The notes under the pieces were generated by a model, which was not told the origin of the DNA, did no database searches, and was given only the letters and a program-made list of their open reading frames with translations. 64,000 nt of DNA from Proteles cristata cristata (Eukaryota > Chordata > Mammalia > Carnivora > Hyaenidae), in the NCBI GenBank assembly GCA_017311185.1, contig JAESUZ010004921.1, positions 1,054,001-1,118,000 of the forward strand. Direction: 5' to 3'. Shown piece after piece: positions 38,880 through 49,060 of the stretch. A program made the translations under genes and the position numbers. The stretch's first letter is position 1. Every line of letters begins with the position of its first letter.

Positions 38880-39415
38880 AAAACTGCCAATTTGAAAAGT
38901 CACTTGCCATCTATAATTAAGCTGAATGTATTCATGTATGTAGATCTTGCAATTTTACTCCCAGGTATGTAACCTGTAGAAATGAGTCAAAATGTTCACG
39001 AAATACATGTACAAATCTTTCATATTATTCCTAATAGCCCAAACTAGAAAAAGTTCCTATGCCTACCCAACAATACAAGGGATAAACAGTGGTGTGTTTA
39101 TATGATGGTATTCTATACATCAAGAAGAATAAACTACTGTGAATGAATCTCACAATGTTGGATAAAAGGTGACCAAAAAAATACAAATTGTATGATTCCA
39201 CTTCAAAACTACACAAAATCAATGTCTAGTTATAAGAAGCAAGATAGCACTTACATATGGAGAAAATGAATGAGTAGGAGAGCCGTAAGGGTGCTTTTTC
39301 TTCTTTGGATTCTAGTTTCATAGACATATTTTCTTGTGAAAATTCACTGAGCTGTACGTGAATGCTTTATGCATTTTATGTATGCTATATACTTCAATAA
39401 AAAAGTTTAAAAATC
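38880..39415 (+). mobile_element. Second old L1 3' end
   Basis: Another sense L1 3' end directly after the previous one: 'gcaattttactcccaggt' near 38949, 'gggataaacagtggtgtg' near 39079, a 3'UTR with 'gagctgtacgtgaatgct', and a terminal 'cttcaataaaaaagtt' near 39392 that looks like the poly(A) signal. Because the ORF2 end region appears twice, it is a separate insertion. Confidence 0.7.
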
Positions 39416-39420
39416 TGTGA

Positions 39421-40014
39421 TAAACCAGAGGAATACATTTCATGCTTTGGTCATGAGATGTCATTCAAAACTGTCACCAAACAATGTAGGCATGAGTTCA
39501 TCTGCCTAATGTTGAGTAAAAGTGATAGAAGAGAGGTGTGATTTTTAAAACCTTGTTTGCCATGTACTTCAAAATTAAGTTTATTTTTATTTGAGCATCT
39601 GGGTATTTCAGGTGCCCCTGGGGCAAGACCAGATTTATACTTCTGTGGTTATATAGGCCACTTGTTTATATAGAGAATTTTATAAGTTTAGTTCTCCAGG
39701 CTTATGTCAGTATTGTTGCTGGAGTTTTGTCTGTTAATTATCCTCTGGGACTTCAGTGTGCACACAGATGTCAATTCAGATGGGCCAGCGTGTATCTTTC
39801 TGGAAGCAATGGACTCTGAGTTTTAACCAGATGGTTGAGGCAAGTTCCCTTAAGTCCAAGCTCATTTTAAACTTTGTCTATGGATTTAATTTGTGAAGAG
39901 GGTTCCATTTTCAATGTCTAATCTGATTTACCCAGTCACTAGCTCATTAAATTCCTTTCTCATAACATTTCTTTTTAGTTTCATGATAAATGCCTAGATA
40001 GAAGAGTTAATTTT
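39421..40014. other. Non-genic unique sequence
   Basis: No recognised gene or repeat. Confidence 0.5.
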
Positions 40015-40255
40015 TTAAAGAAATCTACTATATGCCAAGCACTATCCCAAATCTTTCATATATAATTTGTCTAATAATTACAACTAATCTATGCAATAAA
40101 CACTATTAAAAGTGTCCTCGTTTAAAATTTTAAAAAAGCATGAAGCACAGAGAACTTAAAAAAGAAAAAGAAAATTTGGCCAAAGTGACATGGAACACAG
40201 ACTTAATGCCAGGTAGGTAAGTTCCAGTATCTCTGCTCTGAACATTAAGTAATTC
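40015..40255 (+). mobile_element. MIR
   Basis: 'ctactatatgccaagcac', 'tatcccaaatctttcata', 'gtgtcctcgtttaaaatt', 'gaagcacagagaacttaa' follow the MIR consensus order. Confidence 0.75.
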
Positions 40256-40329
40256 ATAAGGCAAGGGTTAAGCATTTGTCAGTGTGTAGAAAATATGGTC
40301 AATTCTCAACTTCCATTGTTGCACTTCTG

Positions 40330-40515
40330 TATTGCATCTTGATCAACTTATTTATCTAGCATAAGTCTCAGATTCCTTACAGATAGTGTAGACATAACAC
40401 TACTTAAATATTAGCATCAGCTTTAAGATTACATGAGATAATACATGTAAAGCATTTCACACATACATGTATCATTTTAAGAACTTAATAAATAGTAGCC
40501 ATTATCCTTATTTAT
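40330..40515 (-). mobile_element. MIR
   Basis: Antisense order: 'gcataagtctcagattcc', 'attacatgagataataca', 'tgtaaagcatttcacaca', 'acttaataaatagtagcc'. It faces the MIR at 40015, giving an inverted pair of MIRs about 75 bp apart. Confidence 0.75.
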
Positions 40516-41429
40516 GGTATTATATTATTGTTGCTGGGAATTAAAACTTCCACATTATTTATAACAGAGGCACCTAGAAATCTGAGTATGGAGCCCCAGC
40601 AAAATTTCCTGAGGCATTCCAAATATCATGAACACTGTGACTGGGTTTCTTATTTTAATGTTCACCCATTGCCAGATCACTGGCTGCAAAAAGAACCTCT
40701 GGAGACTTTAGTTCTGTGTCCAAGTCCTCCAACCACCTTCAGTGTCACCATGTATTAGACAAAAAGGAAAAGCTGAGTGACCTTTTTCTAGAGTTCACAC
40801 TGTTGTTGTTGCTGTTGTTGTTACTGTTTTTAATCTTTTGTCCTTTGGATTATTTTTCAACTTGGGCAGAAATTAAAAACAAAGACTACTGTTTGTCACA
40901 ACTTAAATACCACCTTCTACATGGATGATTCAATACGTAAATTTATGTATGAACATGATATTGTGCTTTTTCCTCTATTAACCTTATGTCTTTGGAAAAA
41001 AAACACATACCTGTTACTTTTTCTTTGGATTAAAAATATATGATGCTGTGGACTCACTTTTACTAGCTACATATGATGTGCTCTTGGCAAATCCTCAGCC
41101 AACTTCATAGAGAATATAAACAGGTCTGTTAGTAACTTTGGTGTATGGCTAGACAGAACATGGAATTTACCTTACAGGCTCAAGAGCCCACTATACACCA
41201 GCTATAAAAGAGCAACAGCAATGGTATAGACAGTTAACATTTTCCTCTTGCAGCCTTTTCCCTCTTGTTGTTTTAAATTTCACTGAAACAGGTAATAAAG
41301 GCAATTAAATGTGCTTTCTTTTAAATACCTTCTTCAAATAGTTTTCATGAATAGTGTCAAAAATGGTCTCCCCTATAGGACTGGAATCAAAGAAGCACCC
41401 TCACTGTTTTTACTGTTGTGATTATTATT
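40516..41429. other. Non-genic, mostly unique sequence
   Basis: No gene recognised. A TTG/CTG-rich run near 40801-40830 produces a poly-leucine frame that is not a gene. Confidence 0.5.
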
Positions 41430-41650
41430 AACACCAGCTTCTGGGTGTATATATAGTACTCCAAAAACTGTGTTACAAATCTATGTTATACACTTTTCTA
41501 ATGTGTCTTCACCACAACCTTTAATAGGTTATTGTCAGTAAACACGTGAAGTAACTAATACTCAGAAAAGATGTGTGGCTTTCCCAAATTGCACAGAGAT
41601 AACTGGAAAGAAGTGGGATGTGGACCTAGAACTATCTGATTTTAGAGAGA
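41430..41650 (+). mobile_element. MIR, diverged
   Basis: 'cttcaccacaacctttaa' near 41507, 'aagtaactaatactcaga' near 41550, 'gtggctttcccaaattgc' near 41574 and 'gtgggatgtggacctaga' near 41613 match the second half of MIR. Confidence 0.6.
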
Positions 41651-42949
41651 ATGTTGACTTTCCCCACTGACAATCTAAGTTCCTTAAAACTGAAGTTTCG
41701 GTGAGTATCAATGATGGTCTTTGCATTAGAATAAGGGGCTCCTAAATTTGACCACTGTGTTAAGAAAAATATTCCTATTTTCTCTCTCTTGTTGCATTTG
41801 TCATTGTCTTTTGCTCAAGGTGCCATAAGCAATTCTCTTTCTTCTTACTTATGGCCAATAGAGAAGGTATGACCAATAGAGCAGTACCATTCATGCACAG
41901 CTAAAACAGGGAAACTCCTTCTTCACCTGTGTCACACATTATCACCCAATGATTTAATCTATGGTGTTAGTCTACCCTTATGCCATTGTCTGTATCTCAC
42001 AGGACTCTTCATAAAAACCTATCATCTCCTAGGAGTTATACCTCCTACCACTCTTTCCAAACAGGTCAAACCAACAGAAATGACCCATGAATAGAGAGAG
42101 AGATCCTCATCATGTCCCTTCCGTTGCTCTCAGATCATTACCCTTTTTGGGTGCTCTCCCTCAGCACTCTGTAACAAAATCACCACACAAATCATCAGTT
42201 AGTCCCTGTCTGGCCCAACCACAGAAGTCTTGTTGTGTTCTAAGCTTAGCAAAACCACCTTCGTTCAATTCATGTTCCCAAAATTTAACATGGTGCCTGC
42301 TGTAACCCACATAACCACCACCACCGCAATAATGTCAACTAACTGAGCTGATCTATGACAGTTGCTTTGAATGCAACAGGAAGCCATTAAGTAAGAGCTA
42401 CCCCTGGGGAACATTATGCAAATATGAAGACAAAGGAAAGGTGCTCAAAGAAGCACTGCATTTCTGGATCATGTAAGTTTAACTATGATGCCCCTCAACA
42501 AGATTGGGAATTCAGGAAAATGATCATGCATGTTGAGAATGGTATGGTAGCAAGTTCCTATTTGGATATGCTGATTTTGAGATGCTTTTGGGGCATTCAA
42601 GTGGGTGGGAGTCCAACATACTTTGCAATTTGGAATATAAGTCAATATAAGTCAGGTCTGGAAGAGGGCTACTAGTATTCAATAGAATAGAAATACTAGA
42701 ATAGTATTGAAAGTTGGGGAATAGATAATATAGTCTGGAGGGAAGGAAAAGCAGCAAAGTTAAAAGTAGCCAAAGTTAAAATTAAAATCTAAATATCTCA
42801 TTTCCTATTACAGTACGCATTCCACCAAGCTTCTCAAAGGGAACCTTATTCCAATACCAAGGTAAAGAACATATTAACTATTAAATGATTAGTGATGGAA
42901 TCTTGAACACCAGTGAGTAGCCAGCCAAACTTCAAAACATACTCCTCCT
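41651..42949. other. Non-genic unique sequence
   Basis: No gene recognised. Frames 42087-42305 and 42424-42675 show no domain. The latter overlaps a minus frame of equal length. Confidence 0.5.
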
Positions 42950-43170
42950 CCCTTCCATGTATTCCATTGAATTATATACCAGCTAATCCTCCTTCTACTG
43001 TATTTTTCTCTACAATACTTATCACCATTTGATATATTTTACTTAGTATTCTTTGTTGTCTAGATTTTCCCCCATTTTAATAAGATTATAAGAGAATTTG
43101 TTTGTACCCTGTTCACTGCTTAGAGCATCCTAGGTGCTCACCAAATATTTGTTATTAAAAAAAAGGATAA
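42950..43170 (+). mobile_element. L2 LINE 3' end
   Basis: Diagnostic L2 tail: 'gtaccctgttcactgctt', 'gagcatcctaggtgctca', 'ccaaatatttgttattaa'. The upstream 'caatacttatcaccattt' fits the L2 3'UTR. Confidence 0.8.
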
Positions 43171-44169
43171 AAGAGAAAGCAATAAAAATTGCCCTTTAAC
43201 TTTGGGTGGCAGGTAGTACTGAAATGCTCTGTGAGATTTAGCAAAGCCAGTTTGTCCTGTTTCATTTCAACTAAAGCGTTAGGAAGGAGATAAACTTGTA
43301 GAAGCAGTTAAACCACATCTTATTAACATTGAAACATACAGTCAAAAGTCATTCTATTACACAGTTTCTTTATTCTAATAGAGAAGCTATCAGAACATAG
43401 ATAAAGGGAATTAGTTGGCTTGTAATTAGACTTCTGGGACACTAAAGGATAACCATTTCAGTTTCAACAGCCTATACTGAATGCATTAAATATACCATAT
43501 TACATTGACAAAATGAGAAAAGTGGCATTAGCATGCACTTAAGCAGTACATGTTTGTTAAGAATTGCCCTGTTCGGTGGTGGTATAAGCTGGTTTACATA
43601 GCACTTGCGCAAAATATCCCATCATACTGCATAGCACAGATAGCAGACATTCCTTGAAGGAACTGGCATTCTAGGAGCAATGCTTCTAATTGGTGATTAT
43701 CCATGATATTGACCCATGTACTGAAATGTTTAGAAGCTGTTTCAGGTAATTCTAACATACTGATTTGTTGTTGATGATTCAGTCTTTCAGTTCAATATGC
43801 GTTTCTTTGAAAGGCACTGGGTGTGAGGATGATCAGACTATATCCTCTGGCAGCTCATCACTCCCCAGGATTCATTCACTGATCATCAACTCTCCATCCT
43901 CAGAGCTCCAGGACTCTACTTCCAGAAACTTGTAGGCATGTAGCCGAACGCATTTCCAGGTAAGAACCATTCTGAGGACACCCACAAAGAACTCTGAATT
44001 CTGGATTCCTTTCAGCTGACTGAGAAAATACTGACACTGGGTAAGTAAGACTACACTTCTACCACCTCCACAGTAGCTAGCCCAGTCCTTCAGAGCTACT
44101 GTGTTTCTCGTGTTTCTTGAGCCACTGTGTTCTCCTTGCTTCTCTTTTGTTGCTCATAGTCTTCACTCA
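43171..44169. other. Non-genic unique sequence
   Basis: No recognised gene or repeat. Confidence 0.5.
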
Positions 44170-44380
44170 CAGCGAAGCCAAACTTGTTTCCATGTTCTAT
44201 AAAGCCCTATATGACCACATCTGAATCTCTTTCTCCCATCTTAATCTCCTACAACAGGTACTTATAAAAGGCACCTTTAGCCTTCTTACTATTCCTCAAG
44301 TTTGGAGAAACTCATTCTTGCTTCTGACATTTCTGTGTCTGTTGTTCCTCATCTCTGATTAAGAATCCTTACTACCTATT
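44170..44380 (+). mobile_element. L2 LINE fragment
   Basis: 'ataaagccctatatgacc' near 44200, 'tcttaatctcctacaaca' near 44240 and 'cttactattcctcaagtt' near 44285 match the L2 3' region upstream of its tail in the right order. Confidence 0.6.
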
Positions 44381-44494
44381 TTCCAATAGATTACATTGCA
44401 TGAATTACCCATCACTATTTCTCTTGCCTTTTTATGCCCTTCCTCTGAGTCAATCATTCTCAGGGGATGAGGTCTTCCATCTGCTGCTTCTTAC

Positions 44495-44621
44495 GAAGGA
44501 AGGGAGGGAGGGAGGGAGGGAGGCAAGGAGGGAGGGAGGAAAGAAAGAAAGAAAGAAAGAAAAGAGGCAGCGAGGTATGGAAGGAAGGAAGGAAAAAAAG
44601 GAAATAAGAAAGAAGGAAAGA
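44495..44621. repeat. Purine tract (GGGA)n, (GAAA)n, (GGAA)n
   Basis: About 125 bp of nearly pure purine on the plus strand: GGGA repeats, then GAAA repeats, then GGAA repeats. The frames across it (44400-44648 plus, 44450-44632 minus) are repeat translations, not genes. Confidence 0.9.
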
Positions 44622-45348
44622 ATCATTCCCATTCTGAGTCTAAGTTAAAATATTGTTTATTAATGCATGCATTAGGATATTAAGGTCCAAGTCTGTTATA
44701 CCCCTCTTTACACACTTCCCATCCCCCTTCTTCCCAATATAGTTACATGGCAATATTTTTACTTTCAAGTGTTTGATATTCACATTAAAATAAGTATGGG
44801 AATAAAACTTATTTATGAGCCATAAAGATAGGATTATTTTTAATATTTTTATAAAATTCATCTCCTACTTGGATAAATAATTGTTTGATTTCTTGTTTTC
44901 TATGTATTTATCTCCCATTTATCCCCCACCTTTCCAACAGAATATGGAGATTCATTTCTACTTGATCAGCACCTTGGGAACATTTTTCCCCCTTTGAAAT
45001 ATCCACCATCAATGGAGGAGTCTTTCTAAATCCAGATGGGATTGCTGTCTTTCCAGACCTTCCACACAGTCATTATCCTGAAAGGCCCCACTGCAGCCTA
45101 ATGTTACAGATTCTCTTCCCTTCTCTCCTTTGTTAGATTCCTATTTATTGAACCAGATTTCATAAGCTTTACATTAAAATTCTAGTTTTTAAAGATCTGC
45201 CTTATTGTTGCCCAAGTTTCCAATTTCACCTTAAGTCCAGGGCCACTGTGACTTTAATCATTTATATTAAATACTATTTTCTTTGTATGATTGCTAGAAG
45301 AACTTTTCTCTGTAAACTTCTGGGAGTTTATCTGTGGTATTCTAAAAA
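44622..45348. other. Non-genic unique sequence
   Basis: No recognised gene or repeat. Confidence 0.5.
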
Positions 45349-45359
45349 TCCCAGTGATG

Positions 45360-45594
45360 GGGGCACCTGGGTGGTTCAGTTGGTTAATGTCCAACTCTTG
45401 ATTTCCATTCATCGTTCATGAGATCTAGTTCTACAGAGGGCTCTGTGCTGACAGTGCAGACTGCTTGGGATTCTCTCTCTGCCCCTCCCCGTCTCTCTCT
45501 CTCTGTCTCTGTCTCTCTCTCCCCCTTTCCCCCTATCCCCCTCTCCCTCTCAAAAGTAAATACATAAAAAATAAAAATAAATAAAAGTATAACT
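45360..45594 (+). mobile_element. CAN SINE with TSD
   Basis: Head 'gggcacctgggtggttca', degraded B box, long CT-rich body and an A-rich tail. The TSD 'tcccagtgatg' lies at 45349-45359 and 45595-45605, exact. The head is diverged after the A box, so it is an older copy. Confidence 0.92.
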
Positions 45595-45605
45595 TCCCAG
45601 TGATG

Positions 45606-46384
45606 AAATCTGTTTGGATCTTCACTGCACTAGGCATTTGGCTGGCCCTTCCTTATAATTCTAGAAATGCATGCCCTTCAGTTCTAGGAAATGTTCTTGA
45701 AGATTTTTATTTTTACTCACATGTTTATTTATGATTTAATATAATCCTTATCATTAGTTTTGATTACACTTTATTCTAAGCCAAATCCTGATGTACACAA
45801 TGCTGGAAAACTTATTCCTATTCTGTCCACATTTCGCCTTGTTGAGAAGAAACAATACGTTCTGACACCTAAGAACTCCACAGTTTCCTCTTTCATGCTA
45901 AGAGCTTAAGACACCTGGTACTTGGCACCATCAATAAATATAACATGCCTGCTTTTGAGCTAATGGACTAAGTATGTATGAAGTCCAGTGCTCTGAGTCC
46001 TTCCTAGCAGCCTCCCTTCAAGGTCTACTTGGCCTCTGCCCCACCTGCTATTAAGAGCTCAGAAGGCAGAGACAGCTTTGCATGAGACCCGCACTGTTAG
46101 TTCACCGCCAGTGCCACTGTTCCCGGCACCAGAGGGCGCCACCACCTGGGGTCCTGTGTATCATTATTTTCTTGGTTTTTCTCTTTCTCTTAAATATTCT
46201 GCTCTTTGTATTTTAAGGGGCTGATACAACTAAATTTTTTCAGATATTCTTAGGATTTTGATGATGTTTATATTCGCATATAAAATAGCCTGAGTTTTCT
46301 TAGAATTGTACTATCCTGTTTTTAATAAAATTTATACTTTATATCGTCAGCACAATTTATCTATTTTGCTGTCTCCCAAAATTC
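45606..46384. other. Non-genic sequence with a GC-rich patch
   Basis: No gene seen. A patch of about 150 bp (46010-46155) is clearly richer in G+C than its surroundings and contains the CTCF-like motif listed separately. Confidence 0.55.
46126..46139 (+). promoter_or_regulatory. CTCF-like binding motif
   Basis: 'gcaccagagggcgc' fits 13 of 14 positions of the core consensus CCASYAGRKGGCRS; only the first base differs. It lies in a local GC-rich patch outside any SINE. CTCF is the zinc-finger insulator and loop-anchor protein. Occupancy cannot be judged from sequence. Confidence 0.5.
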
Positions 46385-46430
46385 TCAGCTTTCTCAAGTT
46401 CTTTTTTTTTTTTCAGCTTTCTCAAGTTCT
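46385..46430 (-). mobile_element. Bare poly(T) insertion between 18-bp direct repeats
   Basis: The 18-mer 'tcagctttctcaagttct' occurs exactly at 46385-46402 and 46413-46430, separated only by T10. This is the footprint expected of an L1-driven insertion so short that only the poly(A) tail (here antisense) was copied. A simple duplication with slippage is the alternative. Confidence 0.5.
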
Positions 46431-46431
46431 T

Positions 46432-46980
46432 GTACTTCCAGATAAACTTATATAGAAAGTCTTTTTCAGGTTCCCAAATCAATTCCATTTGGACTTTTAT
46501 TGAAATATGTTAACCTCTTATTTAATTTAGGAAGTCCCGATATTTTTCAATTCTCAGTCTTTCTGTCCAAATTATGAATCATTTTTTCACATACTCAAAT
46601 CTTCCTTGAGGTTGCTTAGTAATGATTTTTAGTTTATAATTTTCCCCATATAATTAACAAATCTGTTCAAATCTATCTTTATGCTACTATAAATGGGAGT
46701 TTAATTCTTTTATTAGGGTGTTCATTTATAAATTTGTTCATTTTGGTTACTTTTATCCTTATAGTTCTCTTTATTTTTGTTGACTATTAAGCAATTATAC
46801 TGTATACATTAAGCAACGAGAATCATCCTTCCTAATAGTTTACATCTTATTTCCACATGGTAGAATTCCCAGAGTGATATGTAATAAACAGTATGATGGT
46901 GAGACTCTAACCTGTTCCTGATGTTATTGGCAAATACTGTAGTGTTTCACAATTGGTAATATTAACTGTTGGGGGTTTTG
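46432..46980 (-). mobile_element. Old L1 ORF2, antisense
   Basis: The plus strand reads like the reverse complement of L1 ORF2: 'aatcaattccatttggac', 'ttttattgaaatatgtta', 'tgctactataaatgggag'. The element is heavily diverged with edges uncertain. It may extend leftwards to about 46200. Confidence 0.65.
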
Positions 46981-47249
46981 TTCATTTGTTTATTAACTGA
47001 TTTTTGAAGACACACTAGAAGGCAGGAACCATGATGGTAGAGACTTTATCTCCTGGCAATTAAACACATTGTCAATCTATTACCTTGGTCTTATTTCTGT
47101 TATTGACTTTTATGGTAGCTGCTTTTCTGTTTTGTTTTGTTTTAGTGATCTACAGTGCTATAGATGTGATAAATCATGCTTTTGTCCTACTACTGATAAT
47201 CTGTAGAGTTATCAGATATATACATAAATTTATATTTCTCAATGGAAAA

Positions 47250-47480
47250 CATATAGTTACTATTAATTGAGCACTTACTCTTTGCTGATGACCTAACAGA
47301 CAAAAACTCATTTATTCATCATATAATCCTGTGAGGTAGGCATTATTGACACAATTTTATACAGAAGAAACTGCAATTTATAGTTTGAAGTAATTGCTCT
47401 CAAATGATTCAAAAACTAAAATTCAGATCCTTATTCATCTGATTCCAAGACTATGCTTTTAACCAATATGCTATACAGAA
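47250..47480 (+). mobile_element. MIR, nearly complete core
   Basis: 'attgagcacttactcttt', 'gtgaggtaggcattattg', 'acagaagaaactgcaatt', 'gcttttaaccaatatgct' follow the MIR consensus from near its start to its end. Confidence 0.85.
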
Positions 47481-47639
47481 AAATAACTTTTATATACTAA
47501 TTTTATTGTCAGAAAACCCCAAAAGCATTTGTACTAACTGTTAAGTTTTCTTAGATATCCAAGTACTAATCAAATTATGTTCTAACAATGGTAATTTTAC
47601 CCTCATTTTCCAAACATGTACTCAGGCTTTTCCTGTTTT

Positions 47640-49040
47640 ATTAATTAGAACAGAATTAAATAATAATTTTAACAGCTGGACTTTTGTCATCAACTTGATT
47701 TAATGGGGGTTTCTTTAGTAATTCATTGTTAAGAATCTGTTGGCTTGACAAAGAAATAATTTATCCTATCAAGGCAATATCCTTCTATTCCTAGTTTCTT
47801 AAGAGGTTTTATTTTTAATGAGATGAATACCGAATTTTACTAAATGTCTTCTTGGAATCACTCATGAAAATGATAAATATCTCTCCTTGTTTCTTTTAAT
47901 ATTACTAACGCTTAATAGATAGAAGACTATTTGATTTCTAACACATTCAAAGGTCAATATGCTGTTAAATTTGCAAGTCTATTATTTGATAGTTTACCCC
48001 TTTTACAACATGCCAAATGAATCTGTAGTTTTGACTTTTCATTTTTTTGTTAGCTTTTGCAATTATGATCATAGCAGTTACTTAATTTTAAAGCTTTGTC
48101 TGTTACTTTAAGATTTTCAATACTCTTTAAGTTCCTTAGGTATCTAGGTTTTAAAAAAATTGTATTACCATGTAGAAAAAGTTAAATCAATAAAGGAATG
48201 ATATGGATTCAACACTTGTATGGAGAGAATTCTTTGAAATTTTCCTCAATTTATATTTACCTTTTTATTCTGATAAGGCATCCATATTCATTTTGATACA
48301 AGCTTGGTTACTTGTGCCTCCCAGAAATTATAACCTGTCATAGTAAGACTTCCAAACTGAATGATATTGACCTATTTTTATTTTTTCTAATGCTTTATCT
48401 TGAGAGAGAGAGAGAGAGAGAGAGAGCACACTCGCGCACACAGGTGCATGAGTGGCCGAGGAGCAGATAGGGAAACAGAGAATCCCAAGTAGGCCCCATG
48501 CTCAGTGTGAGGCTCAACGTGGGGCTGGATCCCAGGACCCTGACATCATAATCTAAGACAAAATCAAGAACTGGATGCTTAACCTACTGAGCCATCTAGG
48601 AGTCCAATTGGCCTATTTGTAAAAATCACTCCTGTGTCTGCAGTAATATTCTTGCTTTCTTGTGTAATTTTGTATATATATTTTAACAAAATTCTTTAAT
48701 GATGATGAAAAGTTTTACCTGTTTTTAAGAAGTCATCCTTCAGTTTTCATTATTGTTTGTATTTTTTTCTGCTTTTCCAATTTTTTGTTCCCCTTTTATA
48801 CTCATGATTCCCTTCATGTTGGTTAATATTGTAAATTATTTTTTATAATAGTGATAAGCTATTGAAATTTATAGTGTCTTATATGAGTCCCTTAGATTTA
48901 AATGATAACCTTTACATAGGTTGATTTTATGCATTCCTTGTTACTGACTTCACCATATACTTATTTGCCTTGTAAGTGACTATTAATTTGCCTATTCTTT
49001 TATAGTTAACCCACCTTGGTCAGTTGGTTTTAGTTCTCTC
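47640..49040 (-). mobile_element. Old L1 ORF2, antisense, with nested SINE
   Basis: The plus strand has the T-rich character and phrases of antisense old L1 ORF2 ('ccttctattcctagtttc' near 47781, 'cgaattttactaaatgtc' near 47831, 'gcttaatagatagaagac' near 47910). It is strongly diverged with approximate limits. A SINE splits it at 48378. Confidence 0.55.
48378..48606 (-). mobile_element. CAN SINE with TSD
   Basis: Antisense copy with a (GA)n stretch, 'agtaggccccatgctcag', 'gatgcttaacctactgag' and reversed head 'gagccatctaggagtcc'. The TSD is 'attgacctattt' (48366-48377) and 'attggcctattt' (48607-48618). Old, diverged copy. Confidence 0.9.
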
Positions 49041-49060
49041 TTTTCTACACAATGTGAGAC

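Noticed and set aside
44400..44648. Plus-strand frame rich in Lys/Arg/Glu/Gly and its antisense partner
   Set aside because: Translation of a polypurine simple repeat.
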